From Cribrihabitans marinus (GTDB taxonomy: Bacteria > Pseudomonadota > Alphaproteobacteria > Rhodobacterales > Rhodobacteraceae): a DNA stretch of 64,000 nucleotides. Positions 1 through 9,705 of this stretch are shown here, in pieces. Position 1 is the first letter of the stretch. Every line of letters begins with the position of its first letter. The notes below the pieces were generated by a model, which was not told where the DNA came from, searched no databases, and saw only the letters and a list, made by a program, of their open reading frames with translations. The DNA lies in the NCBI RefSeq assembly GCF_900109035.1, contig NZ_FNYD01000006.1:1-64000 (forward strand), in the 5' to 3' direction. The translations under genes and the position numbers were made by a program.

Positions 1-21
1 GCCCAGAACCTTGATGTCCAT
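1..21 (-). CDS. 5' end of an unidentified gene downstream of dld (partial)
   Basis: Only the first seven codons (M-D-I-K-V-L-G) lie in the window. A good ribosome binding site (GAGGAG) precedes the ATG by about 7 bases. The gene is 73 bases downstream of the dld stop on the same strand, so it may be the last member of the TRAP-dld operon. The start loosely resembles small thioredoxin-like redox proteins (M-x-I-K-V-L-G), but seven residues cannot support an assignment. Confidence 0.5.
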
Positions 22-94
22 CAGATGCTCCTCTCTCCACCTATGCCCGCCACGGTAGCAGCGGGTTGGTGGGAAGGCAGTTCATCCCATTAGC

Positions 95-1774
95 TCAGTA
101 GTGCTTGCACCGGGACATCTTGCCGATGCCGGGGTTGAAGGAATTGCTGGGGTCGACCGACTTGTAGAAATCCGCCAGGTCGGGCTTGGCGGCGTAGAGG
201 TGGCCGACATTGTGTTCGGCCGGGTATTCCGCGCCGCGGCGGTCCAGCAGCTCCAGCATGCTTGCCTTGAGCGCGGCGGGATCCGCGCCCTTCTTCACCA
301 CATAATCCTGGTGCAGGACGTGGCACATGAAATGGCCGTAATACAGCCGGTGAACCAGTTGGTCGGCGATCTCGGGCGGCAACTCCTCCTGCCAGTCGCG
401 GGTGTTGCGGGGCAGGGCGATGTCGAGGGCGAGGATGTCCTCGACCTTGTCGGAATGCACCGCCATGTAGCGCACCGCCGCGCCGGCGGCGGCAAAGCGG
501 TGCAGGCCGGCGATATGGCCTTCGCGCGGGCTGCATTCGAAGAAGCCCCCGCTGCGCTCGGCGAAGAACGCAGAGAGGAATTCGCGCGCCTCGGCGATGC
601 CCTCGTCCCGCATCTTGAGGATCAGGTGGTGTTCATAGCTGTCCCGGTATTCCAGCATCCGCTGCGGCAGGATGTTCGGCCACAGCCGTGACAGGGCCTG
701 CATGAACCGGTCGGTGAAGTTGCGCAGGCCGGGCACCAGGTTGAGCCGCGCGTCAACAGCGCCCTTGAGTGCGAAGACCGCCGGCAGCCGATCGGTGCCC
801 AGCTTGTCGATCATCACCACCGTGTCCTTGCCGTATTCGGCGGCGATGTCGAACATCTCGCGGTGCATGTATTCGGCGCTGACCGGCAGGCTGTCGAACT
901 GCGACAGGATCGCGCGGCGCAGCTCGGCCAGTTCCGCCGGATCGTCGGTGCCGACATAGAACACCTGTTCGGCGGCGTTCTTGGGATAGGTGTCCAGCCG
1001 CACCGCAAAGACCGCCAGTTTCCCGGCACAGCCGGCGGCCTCGTAGAGGCGCCGCTTGTCGGCGTTGAACCGGGCCGGGGTCTCGGCCTCGACATCGCGC
1101 ACGCGGCTCGCATAGTCGGTGTCGGACGCCTTGCGGTTGGTGGCCTCGACATCCGCCGCGCTCCACTCGCCGCGTTCCAGCCGGGTCAGGATCTCTTCGG
1201 GCGTGTCACCCAGGTCGATTCCCAGATGGTTGACCAGCTCCAGCCTGCCGTCGGCCGACAGCCGGGCATGCAGCGACAGCTCGGTATAGGAGGGGCCGCG
1301 CTCGACCAGGGCGCCGCCGGAATTGTTGCACACGCCGCCCACGATCGAGGCGCCGATGCAGGACGATCCGATCACCGAATGCGGCTGCCGGCCAAGCGGG
1401 TCCAGCAGCTTCTCCAGCGCGAACAGGGTCGAGCCGGGGAAGCCGATGACCTGGCGGCCCTGGTCGATGACCTGCAACCCGTCCATGCGGCAGGTGTTGA
1501 TCAGCACCACGTCGCGGTCATAGCGGCCCTTGGGCGTCGAGCCTTCGGTCAGGCCGGTATTGGCGGCCTGCAGGATGACGATCTTGTCGGCCGCGACGCA
1601 GGCCTGCAGCACGCGCCACTGTTCCAGCAGCGTGCCGGGCCGCACCACCGCCAGCGCCTCGCCCTCGCCCGAGCGGAAGCCCTTGCGGAACCGCTTGGTG
1701 CGGCGTTCGCCAATCAGGACATGGCGGCGGCCGCAGATCCCGCGCAGTTCCTTGAGCAGTGTCGGGTTGTCCAT
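95..1774 (-). CDS. dld: Quinone-dependent D-lactate dehydrogenase (FAD)
   Basis: The 559-residue protein is close to the usual length of Dld (about 570). This peripheral inner-membrane flavoenzyme oxidises D-lactate to pyruvate and passes electrons to quinone. The FAD-binding glycine-rich segment is at about 136-154 (GSSCIGASIVGG then NNSGG), followed by the cap and membrane-binding region typical of the lact-deh-memb family. The C-terminus NPGIGKMSRCKHY matches the family ending. It starts 13 bases after the stop of the TRAP permease gene, so the two are co-transcribed, and this suggests the transporter carries lactate or a related 2-hydroxy or 2-oxo acid. The family call is firm; the physiological substrate is inferred. 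Confidence 0.93.
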   Translation of the reverse strand: MDNPTLLKELRGICGRRHVLIGERRTKRFRKGFRSGEGEALAVVRPGTLLEQWRVLQACVAADKIVILQAANTGLTEGSTPKGRYDRDVVLINTCRMDGLQVIDQGRQVIGFPGSTLFALEKLLDPLGRQPHSVIGSSCIGASIVGGVCNNSGGALVERGPSYTELSLHARLSADGRLELVNHLGIDLGDTPEEILTRLERGEWSAADVEATNRKASDTDYASRVRDVEAETPARFNADKRRLYEAAGCAGKLAVFAVRLDTYPKNAAEQVFYVGTDDPAELAELRRAILSQFDSLPVSAEYMHREMFDIAAEYGKDTVVMIDKLGTDRLPAVFALKGAVDARLNLVPGLRNFTDRFMQALSRLWPNILPQRMLEYRDSYEHHLILKMRDEGIAEAREFLSAFFAERSGGFFECSPREGHIAGLHRFAAAGAAVRYMAVHSDKVEDILALDIALPRNTRDWQEELPPEIADQLVHRLYYGHFMCHVLHQDYVVKKGADPAALKASMLELLDRRGAEYPAEHNVGHLYAAKPDLADFYKSVDPSNSFNPGIGKMSRCKHY

Positions 1775-1787
1775 GATCCCCTCCCGT

Positions 1788-3854
<2,067 letters not shown>

Positions 3855-3926
3855 TGGATCCTCCTCAGGTCACGGCGCGGCGCAGGCGCAGCGCGCCATG
3901 CGGTCTTGTCTGTGGGGGCAGAAACG

Positions 3927-3958
3927 GGGCGGAGGCGGCGGTGCGGCCGCCTCCGCCC
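3927..3958 (-). promoter_or_regulatory. Strong intercistronic hairpin between TRAP P and QM genes
   Basis: A perfect 12-bp inverted repeat (3927-3938 with 3947-3958, 8-base loop, nearly all G/C) lies in the 119-base gap between the binding-protein stop and the permease start. No U-run follows on either strand, so a simple intrinsic terminator is unlikely. Such hairpins commonly stabilise the upstream mRNA or attenuate read-through, giving more periplasmic binding protein than permease. The structure is seen; the role is inferred. Confidence 0.7.
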
Positions 3959-3973
3959 GGGTGCGGGTTGCGC

Positions 3974-5026
3974 CTACTTGCGCGGCAGGAAGGCGTTTTC
4001 CTTCCAGATGGCATAGCCTTCGCGGAACGCGTTCATGTCGTTGAGCACCTTGGCGAAGAACGCGTCGTTCGCGGCTTCCTCCTCGGCGACCTCCTCCCAG
4101 GTTGCGCGGAAGGTGTTCAGCATCTCGTCGTTCCAGGTCTTGATGGTGACGCCGTTGTTTTCCACGTTGTCGATCAGCGCATCATGCTGGATCGCCTCGC
4201 CCTCGGCGAAGCTGTCGGCCATCGACGCCTTGCAGGCGGTCTCGATGATCGCCTTGTGCTGTTCGCTGGCCTCGTTCCAGGCGTCTTTGTTGATCAGCAG
4301 TTCGAACACGGTGGCCTGCTGGTGCCAGCCGGGGAAATAGTTGAACTTCACCAGCTTGTGGAAGCCGAGCCGCGCGTCGATGGCGGGCATAGAGAACTCG
4401 GTGGCGTCGATCGCACCCTTCTCCAGCGCCGGAAAGATCTCGCCGCCCGGCAACAGCGACGTGGCGACGCCCAGTTTCTGCATCACCTTGCCGCCGAGGC
4501 CGAAGAACCGCATCTTCAGCCCGTTCAGGTCCTCGGGGCTTTCGATCTCGGTCGAGAACCAGCCCGAAGTTTCCGGCGCCAGGATGGCGCAGGGAATGAC
4601 ATGCACGTTGAAGCCGGCCTGGTCATACATTTCCTGGTACAGGCTCATGCCGTTGCCATAGTAAAGCCACGCCATGTATTCGCCGGCCTCGGGGCCGAAC
4701 GGCACGGCCGAGAACAGTGGCGCGGCGGGGATCTTGCCAGCCCAGTAGCCGGCGGTGGTGTAGCCCGAGTTGATCTTGCCCGAGGACACCGCGTCGAGGA
4801 TCTCGAAGGGCGGCACCAGCTTGCCGGGCTCATAGACCTTCATGCGCAGCGTGCCGCCCGACATCAGGTCGAGCTGCTCGGCGATCCGCGGGATCGGCGA
4901 GCCGAGGCCGGGCAGGGCGGTCGAGAAGGCGATGGGCGTCTTCAGCAGCATCTTTTCGGCCGCCATGGCCGCCGGCGCGGTCAGGATCGAGGCCGCGACG
5001 GCCAGGGATGTCAGGGTGGTCTTCAT
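3974..5026 (-). CDS. TRAP transporter periplasmic substrate-binding protein (DctP/TakP type)
   Basis: The 350-residue protein has a signal peptide of about 22 residues ending AAMA. Mature features match the TakP-like branch of DctP: a conserved Arg at about 173 in GLKMRFFG, which in the family pairs with the ligand carboxylate, and the PGWHQ segment at 232-236, typical of binding proteins for 2-oxo and 2-hydroxy monocarboxylates. It is the first gene of the minus-strand TRAP-dld operon. A plausible promoter lies about 75-100 bases upstream within an inverted repeat. Specificity for lactate or pyruvate-like acids is inferred from the family and dld. Confidence 0.92.
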   Translation of the reverse strand: MKTTLTSLAVAASILTAPAAMAAEKMLLKTPIAFSTALPGLGSPIPRIAEQLDLMSGGTLRMKVYEPGKLVPPFEILDAVSSGKINSGYTTAGYWAGKIPAAPLFSAVPFGPEAGEYMAWLYYGNGMSLYQEMYDQAGFNVHVIPCAILAPETSGWFSTEIESPEDLNGLKMRFFGLGGKVMQKLGVATSLLPGGEIFPALEKGAIDATEFSMPAIDARLGFHKLVKFNYFPGWHQQATVFELLINKDAWNEASEQHKAIIETACKASMADSFAEGEAIQHDALIDNVENNGVTIKTWNDEMLNTFRATWEEVAEEEAANDAFFAKVLNDMNAFREGYAIWKENAFLPRK

Positions 5027-5095
5027 TGTATCTTGTCTCCTCCGGGGTGCGCGCTTCGGCGTCCGGATGCGGTGCCATTGCGCTTGATGATGCGA

Positions 5096-5141
5096 GGTAA
5101 ATAAAAGTTACCACATGCATCAGTCAACAAGTTTATTTACC
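5096..5141. promoter_or_regulatory. 10-bp perfect inverted repeat, candidate operator of the GntR regulator
   Basis: GGTAAATAAA at 5096-5105 is the exact reverse complement of TTTATTTACC at 5132-5141, with 26 bases between. A third GGTAA/TTACC half-site lies at 5108-5112. The repeat brackets the predicted TRAP promoter and sits between the TRAP operon and the divergent FadR-type regulator, where an autoregulated operator is expected. The match to the FadR-family consensus (GT-N3-AC core) is imperfect. Confidence 0.55.
5099..5127 (-). promoter_or_regulatory. Predicted sigma70-type promoter of the TRAP-dld operon
   Basis: Read on the minus strand, TTGACT (5127-5122) is followed after 17 bases by TTATTT (5104-5099); an 18-base spacer gives TATTTA. 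It points towards the TRAP binding-protein gene at 5026. The -10 element overlaps the left arm of the 10-bp inverted repeat and the right arm lies just upstream of the -35, consistent with repression. Confidence 0.5.
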
Positions 5142-5299
5142 ACGGAGGCGAATGAGCGGTGCCGGTTTGGCGCGGATCATGGTGGCCTGATCCGGCGTGG
5201 GCTGTGTGATTCCAGCCGAGACACCAGTCACAACGGACTGAAAATGCGCGACCTTTTTGAGAAATGGTGAATTTCCTGTCGCCCGCAGTCGCATATTCC

Positions 5300-5328
5300 T
5301 TGCAATACGACTTGGGCAAATTAATATA
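5300..5328 (+). promoter_or_regulatory. Candidate promoter of the GntR-family regulator
   Basis: TTGCAA at 5300-5305 is followed after 17 bases by AATATA at 5323-5328, inside the AT-richest part of the intergenic region and 38 bases before the chosen ATG. TTGG-GCAAA and TTGG-CAAA repeat around it. Hexamer matches are moderate, so this is tentative. With the TRAP promoter and operator it accounts for most of the 5027-5365 gap. Confidence 0.4.
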
Positions 5329-5365
5329 CCATTGGCAAACACTGATGAGGCTTGGGAGACGCGAA

Positions 5366-6151
5366 ATGGATGCTGCGGATCGGATATTCGACCCGATTGA
5401 CCATGATTCCGTCGCCGAGGCCGTGGTCCACCAGATCGAGGCCATGATCGTCAGCGGTATCCTCAAGGAAGGCACGCGCCTGCCGTCCGAGCGCGAGATG
5501 TCGGAACTTCTGAAAGTGTCGCGGCCCAAGCTGCGCGAGGCGCTCAAGAATCTCGAGGATCAGGGTCTGCTCAAGGTCCGCCACGGCGAGGGATCGTTCA
5601 TCGCGCCGCTGACCGGAACCGCACTGACCCCGGCTTTCCTGGATCTCTATGCGCGCCATCCGGCGGCCTTCTTCGACTATCTGGAGTATCGCCGCGAGCA
5701 GGAGGCGTTTGCCGCGCGCCTGGCGGCACAGCGGGCCACGCAGGCGGACAAGGACATCCTGGCCGCGATCCTGGACGAGATGGACCGGACGATGCGCAGC
5801 GCGGATTTCGAGGCGGCGCAAGTCGCGGATATCAACTTCCACGCGGCCATCGTGGATGCCAGCAACAATTCGACCCTGATCCACATGATGGCCTCGATCT
5901 ACGACCTGACGCGGCGGGGCGTGTTCTACAACCGCAAGTTCCTGCGCACGATCGATGGTGCGGGAACCCGGCTTTTCGAGCAGCACAGCGCGATCGCGCA
6001 GGCGATTTTCGACGGGGACTCGGCCGGCGCGGACGCGGCGGCGCGTGCGCATATCGATTTCGTCGAGCTGTCGTTCCGCGAGGGGAGCCAACGCGAAGCA
6101 CGTGAAAAAGTGGCCAGGAAACGCAAGATTTTGATGGGCGGCAAGGACTAG
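5366..6151 (+). CDS. FadR/GntR-family transcriptional regulator with FCD domain
   Basis: The 261-residue regulator is taken from the ATG at 5366, preceded by GGGAGA; an upstream in-frame ATG at 5264 would add an unconserved-looking tail containing the promoter region. The N-terminal winged helix spans about 13-80 (LPSEREMSELLKVSR is the recognition region). The C-terminal FCD ligand domain spans about 95-240 and keeps the Asp and three His positions that bind a metal in this family (DINFHAAIVD, EQHSAI, ARAHIDFVE). It is divergent from the TRAP-dld operon, as for LldR-type regulators, so it probably controls that operon in response to lactate or a related acid. Confidence 0.9.
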   Translation: MDAADRIFDPIDHDSVAEAVVHQIEAMIVSGILKEGTRLPSEREMSELLKVSRPKLREALKNLEDQGLLKVRHGEGSFIAPLTGTALTPAFLDLYARHPAAFFDYLEYRREQEAFAARLAAQRATQADKDILAAILDEMDRTMRSADFEAAQVADINFHAAIVDASNNSTLIHMMASIYDLTRRGVFYNRKFLRTIDGAGTRLFEQHSAIAQAIFDGDSAGADAAARAHIDFVELSFREGSQREAREKVARKRKILMGGKD

Positions 6152-6230
6152 GGCGGGGCGTGTTCTGCGGCTTGCAGGTCACGCTCGGGAAAACTGCGAA
6201 TCGGGGTCTTTTCGCGGAATCCCAAATTTG

Positions 6231-6251
6231 CTAATTTTTCGTTAACGAAAA
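6231..6251. promoter_or_regulatory. CtrA-like box and 16-bp palindrome upstream of the first Hint gene
   Basis: The sequence reads CTAA-N7-TTAAC at 6231-6246, one mismatch from the TTAA-N7-TTAAC site of the alphaproteobacterial response regulator CtrA. It overlaps a perfect 16-bp palindrome TTTTCGTTAACGAAAA at 6236-6251. The element lies 24 bases before the Hint gene ATG, a place suited to direct control. Presence is certain; CtrA binding is a hypothesis. Confidence 0.45.
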
Positions 6252-6274
6252 CAAAAGAGCAGGCAGGCGAGCGG

Positions 6275-7330
6275 ATGGAAACGGCCCTAGAAGGCGCGTT
6301 CGTCATTTCATGGTCGCAAACGGATCTCGACGGCCTCGAGTCGGCGCCGATGGATGCGCTGGACGTCGGTGCGGTCTGGTCCTGGCGTGGCGAGGCCGTC
6401 CGGGTGGATGGCACCGCGGGCGTGGTGCGGCCGGAACGGATGGGCGCAGAGGACGCGGCGCGCCGCCAGATGGCGCTCCAGGTGCGGCAACTGGTGGGCA
6501 GGGCTGTCGGGCAGGCGCCCGGCGAAAGAGCCGACATCGGAATGCCCGACAGGTGTTTCGTGGTCACCAACGGTGCCCAGTCGCATACCGTGACGATCAT
6601 CGATACGGGGCCGGGTTCGGCGCCGTTGCTGATGTTTCTCGACACCCTGCCGCCTCGGGATATCGATCTCTGGGTGGTGGATCACAACCTGGACGCGCCC
6701 GCGCCCGCGCCCATGGCGGATCCATCCGGCGGGGTCATCTGCTTCACGCCCGGCACATGGATCTCGACGCCCGACGGCGCCAGGCGCATCGAGGATCTGC
6801 GCGAGGGCGACCGGGTGCAGACCCGCGACAGCGGCGCGCAGGAGATCTGCTGGGTCGGCGCGCGCCGGATGAGCGGGGCGCGACTGTTTGCCATCCCCGA
6901 TCTGCGGCCGGTACGCATCGGCGCCGGGGCGCTGGGCATCGACCGGCCCGACCGTGCCCTGCTGGTCTCGCCCGGTCACCGGATGCTGGTGCGCGGCGCC
7001 GCGGCCCGCGCATTGTTCGACACGCCCGAAGTGCTGGTCTCGGCGCGCGACCTGGTGAATGGCGGGACGGTGACGGTTGATGAGTCCCTGCGCGAGGTCA
7101 CCTATATCCACCTTCTGCTGCCTGATCACCAGATCCTGTGGGCCAACGGTGTCGAGACCGAGAGCTTTCACCCGGCCAGCGCCGATCTGGCCACGCTGGG
7201 TGATGACGACCGCCGTCGCCTCTTGGATCATCGGCCCGAGCTTGCCGCCGATCCGCGTGGATACGGCCGCTACGCCCGCCGCAACCTGACGCGCGGTGAG
7301 GCCGCGCGCCTGCGGTCCGAGGCGGCCTGA
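6275..7330 (+). CDS. Hint-domain (Hint_2) protein
   Basis: The 351-residue protein has an N-terminal part of about 150 residues that I do not recognise, then a Hint_2 domain from Cys156 (CFTPGTWISTP) to about residue 290, with the family segments VETESFHPA and LLPDHQILW. Hint domains resemble inteins and hedgehog autoprocessing modules; this Rhodobacterales branch is often found in proteins exported by type I secretion. There is no signal peptide, and no Ca-binding RTX nonapeptides are visible. The translated sequence contains no lysine at all. A related Hint protein lies on the other side of rpsD. The substrate of any cleavage is unknown. Confidence 0.88.
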   Translation: METALEGAFVISWSQTDLDGLESAPMDALDVGAVWSWRGEAVRVDGTAGVVRPERMGAEDAARRQMALQVRQLVGRAVGQAPGERADIGMPDRCFVVTNGAQSHTVTIIDTGPGSAPLLMFLDTLPPRDIDLWVVDHNLDAPAPAPMADPSGGVICFTPGTWISTPDGARRIEDLREGDRVQTRDSGAQEICWVGARRMSGARLFAIPDLRPVRIGAGALGIDRPDRALLVSPGHRMLVRGAAARALFDTPEVLVSARDLVNGGTVTVDESLREVTYIHLLLPDHQILWANGVETESFHPASADLATLGDDDRRRLLDHRPELAADPRGYGRYARRNLTRGEAARLRSEAA

Positions 7331-7352
7331 GCCGGATCCGCCGGATTCGGCG

Positions 7353-7380
7353 TTGACACCGGGCCAACTGCGGTTATAAG
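7353..7380 (+). promoter_or_regulatory. Predicted rpsD promoter
   Basis: TTGACA at 7353-7358 is followed after 16 bases by TATAAG at 7375-7380, a near-consensus sigma70 promoter. It begins 23 bases after the Hint stop and leaves a leader of about 100 bases before rpsD. The leader holds a small CCCC/GGGG hairpin near 7404-7416 and a CCTT that could pair with the ribosome binding site AAGGAG. Translational autocontrol by S4 is possible but not demonstrated. Confidence 0.75.
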
Positions 7381-7487
7381 CGCCGCTTCATTGGTGTTGG
7401 TGGCCCCCGCAAGGGGATGCCTGTCACTTCGGCAACCCCCGGAGAGAGGACAACGCCCTTCGAAACGAAAACCGAAGGAGATCAGCC

Positions 7488-8108
7488 GTGACCAAACGCA
7501 CGTCTGCCAAGTACAAACTCGATCGCCGCATGGGCGAGAACATCTGGGGCCGCGCCAAGTCGCCCGTCAATCGCCGCGAATACGGCCCCGGCCAGCACGG
7601 CCAGCGCCGCAAGGGCAAGTTGAGCGATTTCGGCATCCAGCTGCGCGCCAAGCAGAAGCTCAAGGGCTATTATGGCGACCTGACCGAAAAGCAGTTCCGC
7701 CGCATCTATTCCGAGGCCGAGCGGGTCAAGGGCGACACCGGTGAGAACCTGATCGGCCTGCTGGAGCGCCGCCTGGACGCGGTGGTCTATCGCGCCAAGT
7801 TCGTGCCGACCGTCTTTGCCGCCCGCCAGTTCGTCAACCACGGCCATGTGCTGGTGAACGGCAAGCGCGTGAACATCCCCTCCTACCGCGTGAAAGAGGG
7901 CGACGTGATCGAGGTCCGCGAGAAGTCCAAGCAGATGGCGATGGTGCTCGAAGCCGCCGGCCTGCCCGAGCGCGACGTGCCGGACTACCTCGACGTGGAC
8001 CACTCGAAGATGAAGGCGTCCTTCGTGCGCACCCCGAACCTGGGCGATGTGCCGTTCCCGGTGATGATGGAGCCGAACCTGGTCGTCGAATTCTACGCCA
8101 AGAACTGA
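7488..8108 (+). CDS. rpsD: 30S ribosomal protein S4
   Basis: The 206-residue protein begins [20 protein letters not shown] after a GTG start with the ribosome binding site GAAGGAG. It has the usual bacterial S4 length, the N-terminal S4 domain and the S4 RNA-binding fold at about 97-160 ([20 protein letters not shown]). S4 is a primary 16S rRNA-binding protein that nucleates small-subunit assembly. It is a free-standing gene here, as in other Rhodobacterales, with its own promoter and terminator, although the two flanking genes are Hint proteins. Confidence 0.98.
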   Translation: MTKRTSAKYKLDRRMGENIWGRAKSPVNRREYGPGQHGQRRKGKLSDFGIQLRAKQKLKGYYGDLTEKQFRRIYSEAERVKGDTGENLIGLLERRLDAVVYRAKFVPTVFAARQFVNHGHVLVNGKRVNIPSYRVKEGDVIEVREKSKQMAMVLEAAGLPERDVPDYLDVDHSKMKASFVRTPNLGDVPFPVMMEPNLVVEFYAKN

Positions 8109-8130
8109 TCGCCCGATCACGAGGATCTGC

Positions 8131-8159
8131 AAGGGGCCGCCGATTGCGCGGCCCTTTTT
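8131..8159 (+). terminator. Intrinsic terminator of rpsD
   Basis: GGGCCGC (8134-8140) pairs with GCGGCCC (8148-8154) and is followed by a run of five T. It begins 22 bases after the rpsD stop codon. Confidence 0.88.
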
Positions 8160-8200
8160 GCATTTGCGCCACCCTGGAGGAAAAGCGTCACGGACCCGGA

Positions 8201-8229
8201 TTGCCGATTTCCGTGCTCCGTCCTAGCGT
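8201..8229 (+). promoter_or_regulatory. Candidate promoter of the Hint-acyltransferase pair
   Basis: TTGCCG at 8201-8206 is followed after 17 bases by TAGCGT at 8224-8229, leaving a very short leader with the ribosome binding site GGAGGAG. The same TAGCGT hexamer occurs in the candidate tolQ promoter. The -10 match is weak. Confidence 0.4.
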
Positions 8230-8247
8230 GGCTCGGAGGAGTGGCTC

Positions 8248-9201
8248 ATGGGATACAATATCGGCGAAGTTTCCGGCTATGCCGGCGGCCCGTCCGACTG
8301 GACGCTGACCGTTGATCTGACCGATCCGTCGGCGACGATCGTGACCGGCGACTTCGATGTCATCAGCCTGATCAGCGGCAACAGCGTCGGCGAGGCCGAC
8401 AGCTACGCGGCAAGCGGGTTCAGCGCCAATTTCGGCACCTATACCAACAATTTCACCCTCAACGGCGATGGCGAGTTCTCGTTCGACATCGACCGCCAGG
8501 CAGTGTTCCAGAGCGGCGTCGACCAGACCGTCTCCTTTACCATCACCGGGACCAGCGGGGCCAATTCCGACGACGACCTGGTGACCGTCACGCTTCTGGT
8601 CTGCGTGGCCGGTGGCACGCTTATCGAAACCGCGACCGGCCCGGTCGCTGTCGAGGATCTGGCCGAGGACGACCTGGTGGTGACCCGCGATTGCGGGCTT
8701 CAGCCGGTGCGATGGGTCGGATGCCGACGCCTGGGGGCCGAAGAACTGCGGCACCGGCCGGAACTGCGCCCCGTCCGCCTGTCGGCCGGGGCGCTGGGCG
8801 CGGGGCGGCCCGAGCGCGACCTGCTGGTCTCGCCACAGCACCGGGTGCTGCTGAGCGACTGGCGCGCGCAGCTGTTTTATGGCCAGGACGAGGTTCTGGT
8901 GCCCGCCAAGGCGCTGGTGGATGACGACCGCATCCGCGTGGACACGGAAATCCGGGCCGTCGACTACTACCACGTCCTGTTTGACCGCCATCAGGTCATC
9001 CGCACCAACGGCGCCGAAACCGAGAGCTTTCACCCCGCCGACTACACGCTGCGCGCCATCGACCCTGCGGCGCGGGCGGAATTGCTGGCGCTGTTCCCGT
9101 CGTTGGCTGCGCGCCCGGGCGGTTACGGTCCGACCGCGCGCTATGTCGCGCGGATCGCCGAGGCCAGGTTCCTGGCCACCGGCCGGGACGGCGCCACATG
9201 A
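8248..9201 (+). CDS. Hint-domain (Hint_2) protein with N-terminal beta-rich domain
   Basis: The 317-residue protein has an N-terminal region of about 115 residues, acidic and rich in Ser, Thr, Gly and Asp, which reads like a beta-sandwich (VSFTITGTSG, VTVTLLV). A Hint_2 domain starts at Cys119 (CVAGGTLIETATGP) and includes LLVSPQHRVLL and ETESFHPADYT. It has no classical signal peptide, so type I export is a reasonable guess. It contains a single lysine (Lys221, in VLVPAKALVD). The stop overlaps the start of a HlyC-like lysine acyltransferase by 4 bases, so the two are translationally coupled and probably work together. Confidence 0.88.
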   Translation: MGYNIGEVSGYAGGPSDWTLTVDLTDPSATIVTGDFDVISLISGNSVGEADSYAASGFSANFGTYTNNFTLNGDGEFSFDIDRQAVFQSGVDQTVSFTITGTSGANSDDDLVTVTLLVCVAGGTLIETATGPVAVEDLAEDDLVVTRDCGLQPVRWVGCRRLGAEELRHRPELRPVRLSAGALGAGRPERDLLVSPQHRVLLSDWRAQLFYGQDEVLVPAKALVDDDRIRVDTEIRAVDYYHVLFDRHQVIRTNGAETESFHPADYTLRAIDPAARAELLALFPSLAARPGGYGPTARYVARIAEARFLATGRDGAT

Positions 9202-9695
9202 GCGAGGCGGCATCCGGCGACGGCCCGGAGTTTCCGTCCGGTGCCAAGCTGCGCGTCTATGGCGACACTCTGTTCCTGGCCTGGCGCAGCGCGCATCACC
9301 AGCAGATGACCATTGCCAACCTGCGCAGCGCGCTCGAACCGCCGATCGACCTTGGGCAGTTCCGGATCTTCCGGTTCGATGACGTGCCGCGCGGCATGTT
9401 CACCTGGGGGTTTCTTGGCCCCGAGGCCGAGGCGCGGCTGGTGTCCGGCCAGACCCTGCGCCCCGAGGACTGGAAATCGGGGACGCGGATGTGGATCGTC
9501 GATCTGATCGCGCCCTATCCGGGCATGACGGCGGCGATGGTGCGGTGGATCATGAAGCCCGGCAACCTGACCGACCGCGACTTCCTGTTCCGGCGTGTCG
9601 TCGCCGGCAACCGGACCCGGCGGATCGTGCATATCGACTTCTCGCGCCCGCAGGACAAGGCGCGCATCCGGCCCGAGTCGGATTTCCTGGGCTGA
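9198..9695 (+). CDS. HlyC-like toxin-activating lysine acyltransferase
   Basis: The 165-residue protein matches the RTX toxin acyltransferase family in length and motifs: LFLAWRSAHH, then LRPEDWKSG and MWIVDLIAPY. HlyC uses a His-Asp pair (His23, Asp92, 69 residues apart) to move an acyl chain from acyl carrier protein to toxin lysines. Here His33 and Asp102 are exactly 69 residues apart. The gene overlaps the upstream Hint gene by 4 bases (ATGA). No RTX toxin gene with GGxGxDxxx repeats is nearby, so the substrate may be the Hint protein or a toxin elsewhere. Confidence 0.85.
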   Translation: MSEAASGDGPEFPSGAKLRVYGDTLFLAWRSAHHQQMTIANLRSALEPPIDLGQFRIFRFDDVPRGMFTWGFLGPEAEARLVSGQTLRPEDWKSGTRMWIVDLIAPYPGMTAAMVRWIMKPGNLTDRDFLFRRVVAGNRTRRIVHIDFSRPQDKARIRPESDFLG

Positions 9696-9705
9696 CCCAG
9701 CGCGG

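Noticed and set aside
6275-9201. Inteins
   Set aside because: The Hint domains are not embedded in a split host protein and lack a homing endonuclease; they are whole-protein Hint_2 modules.
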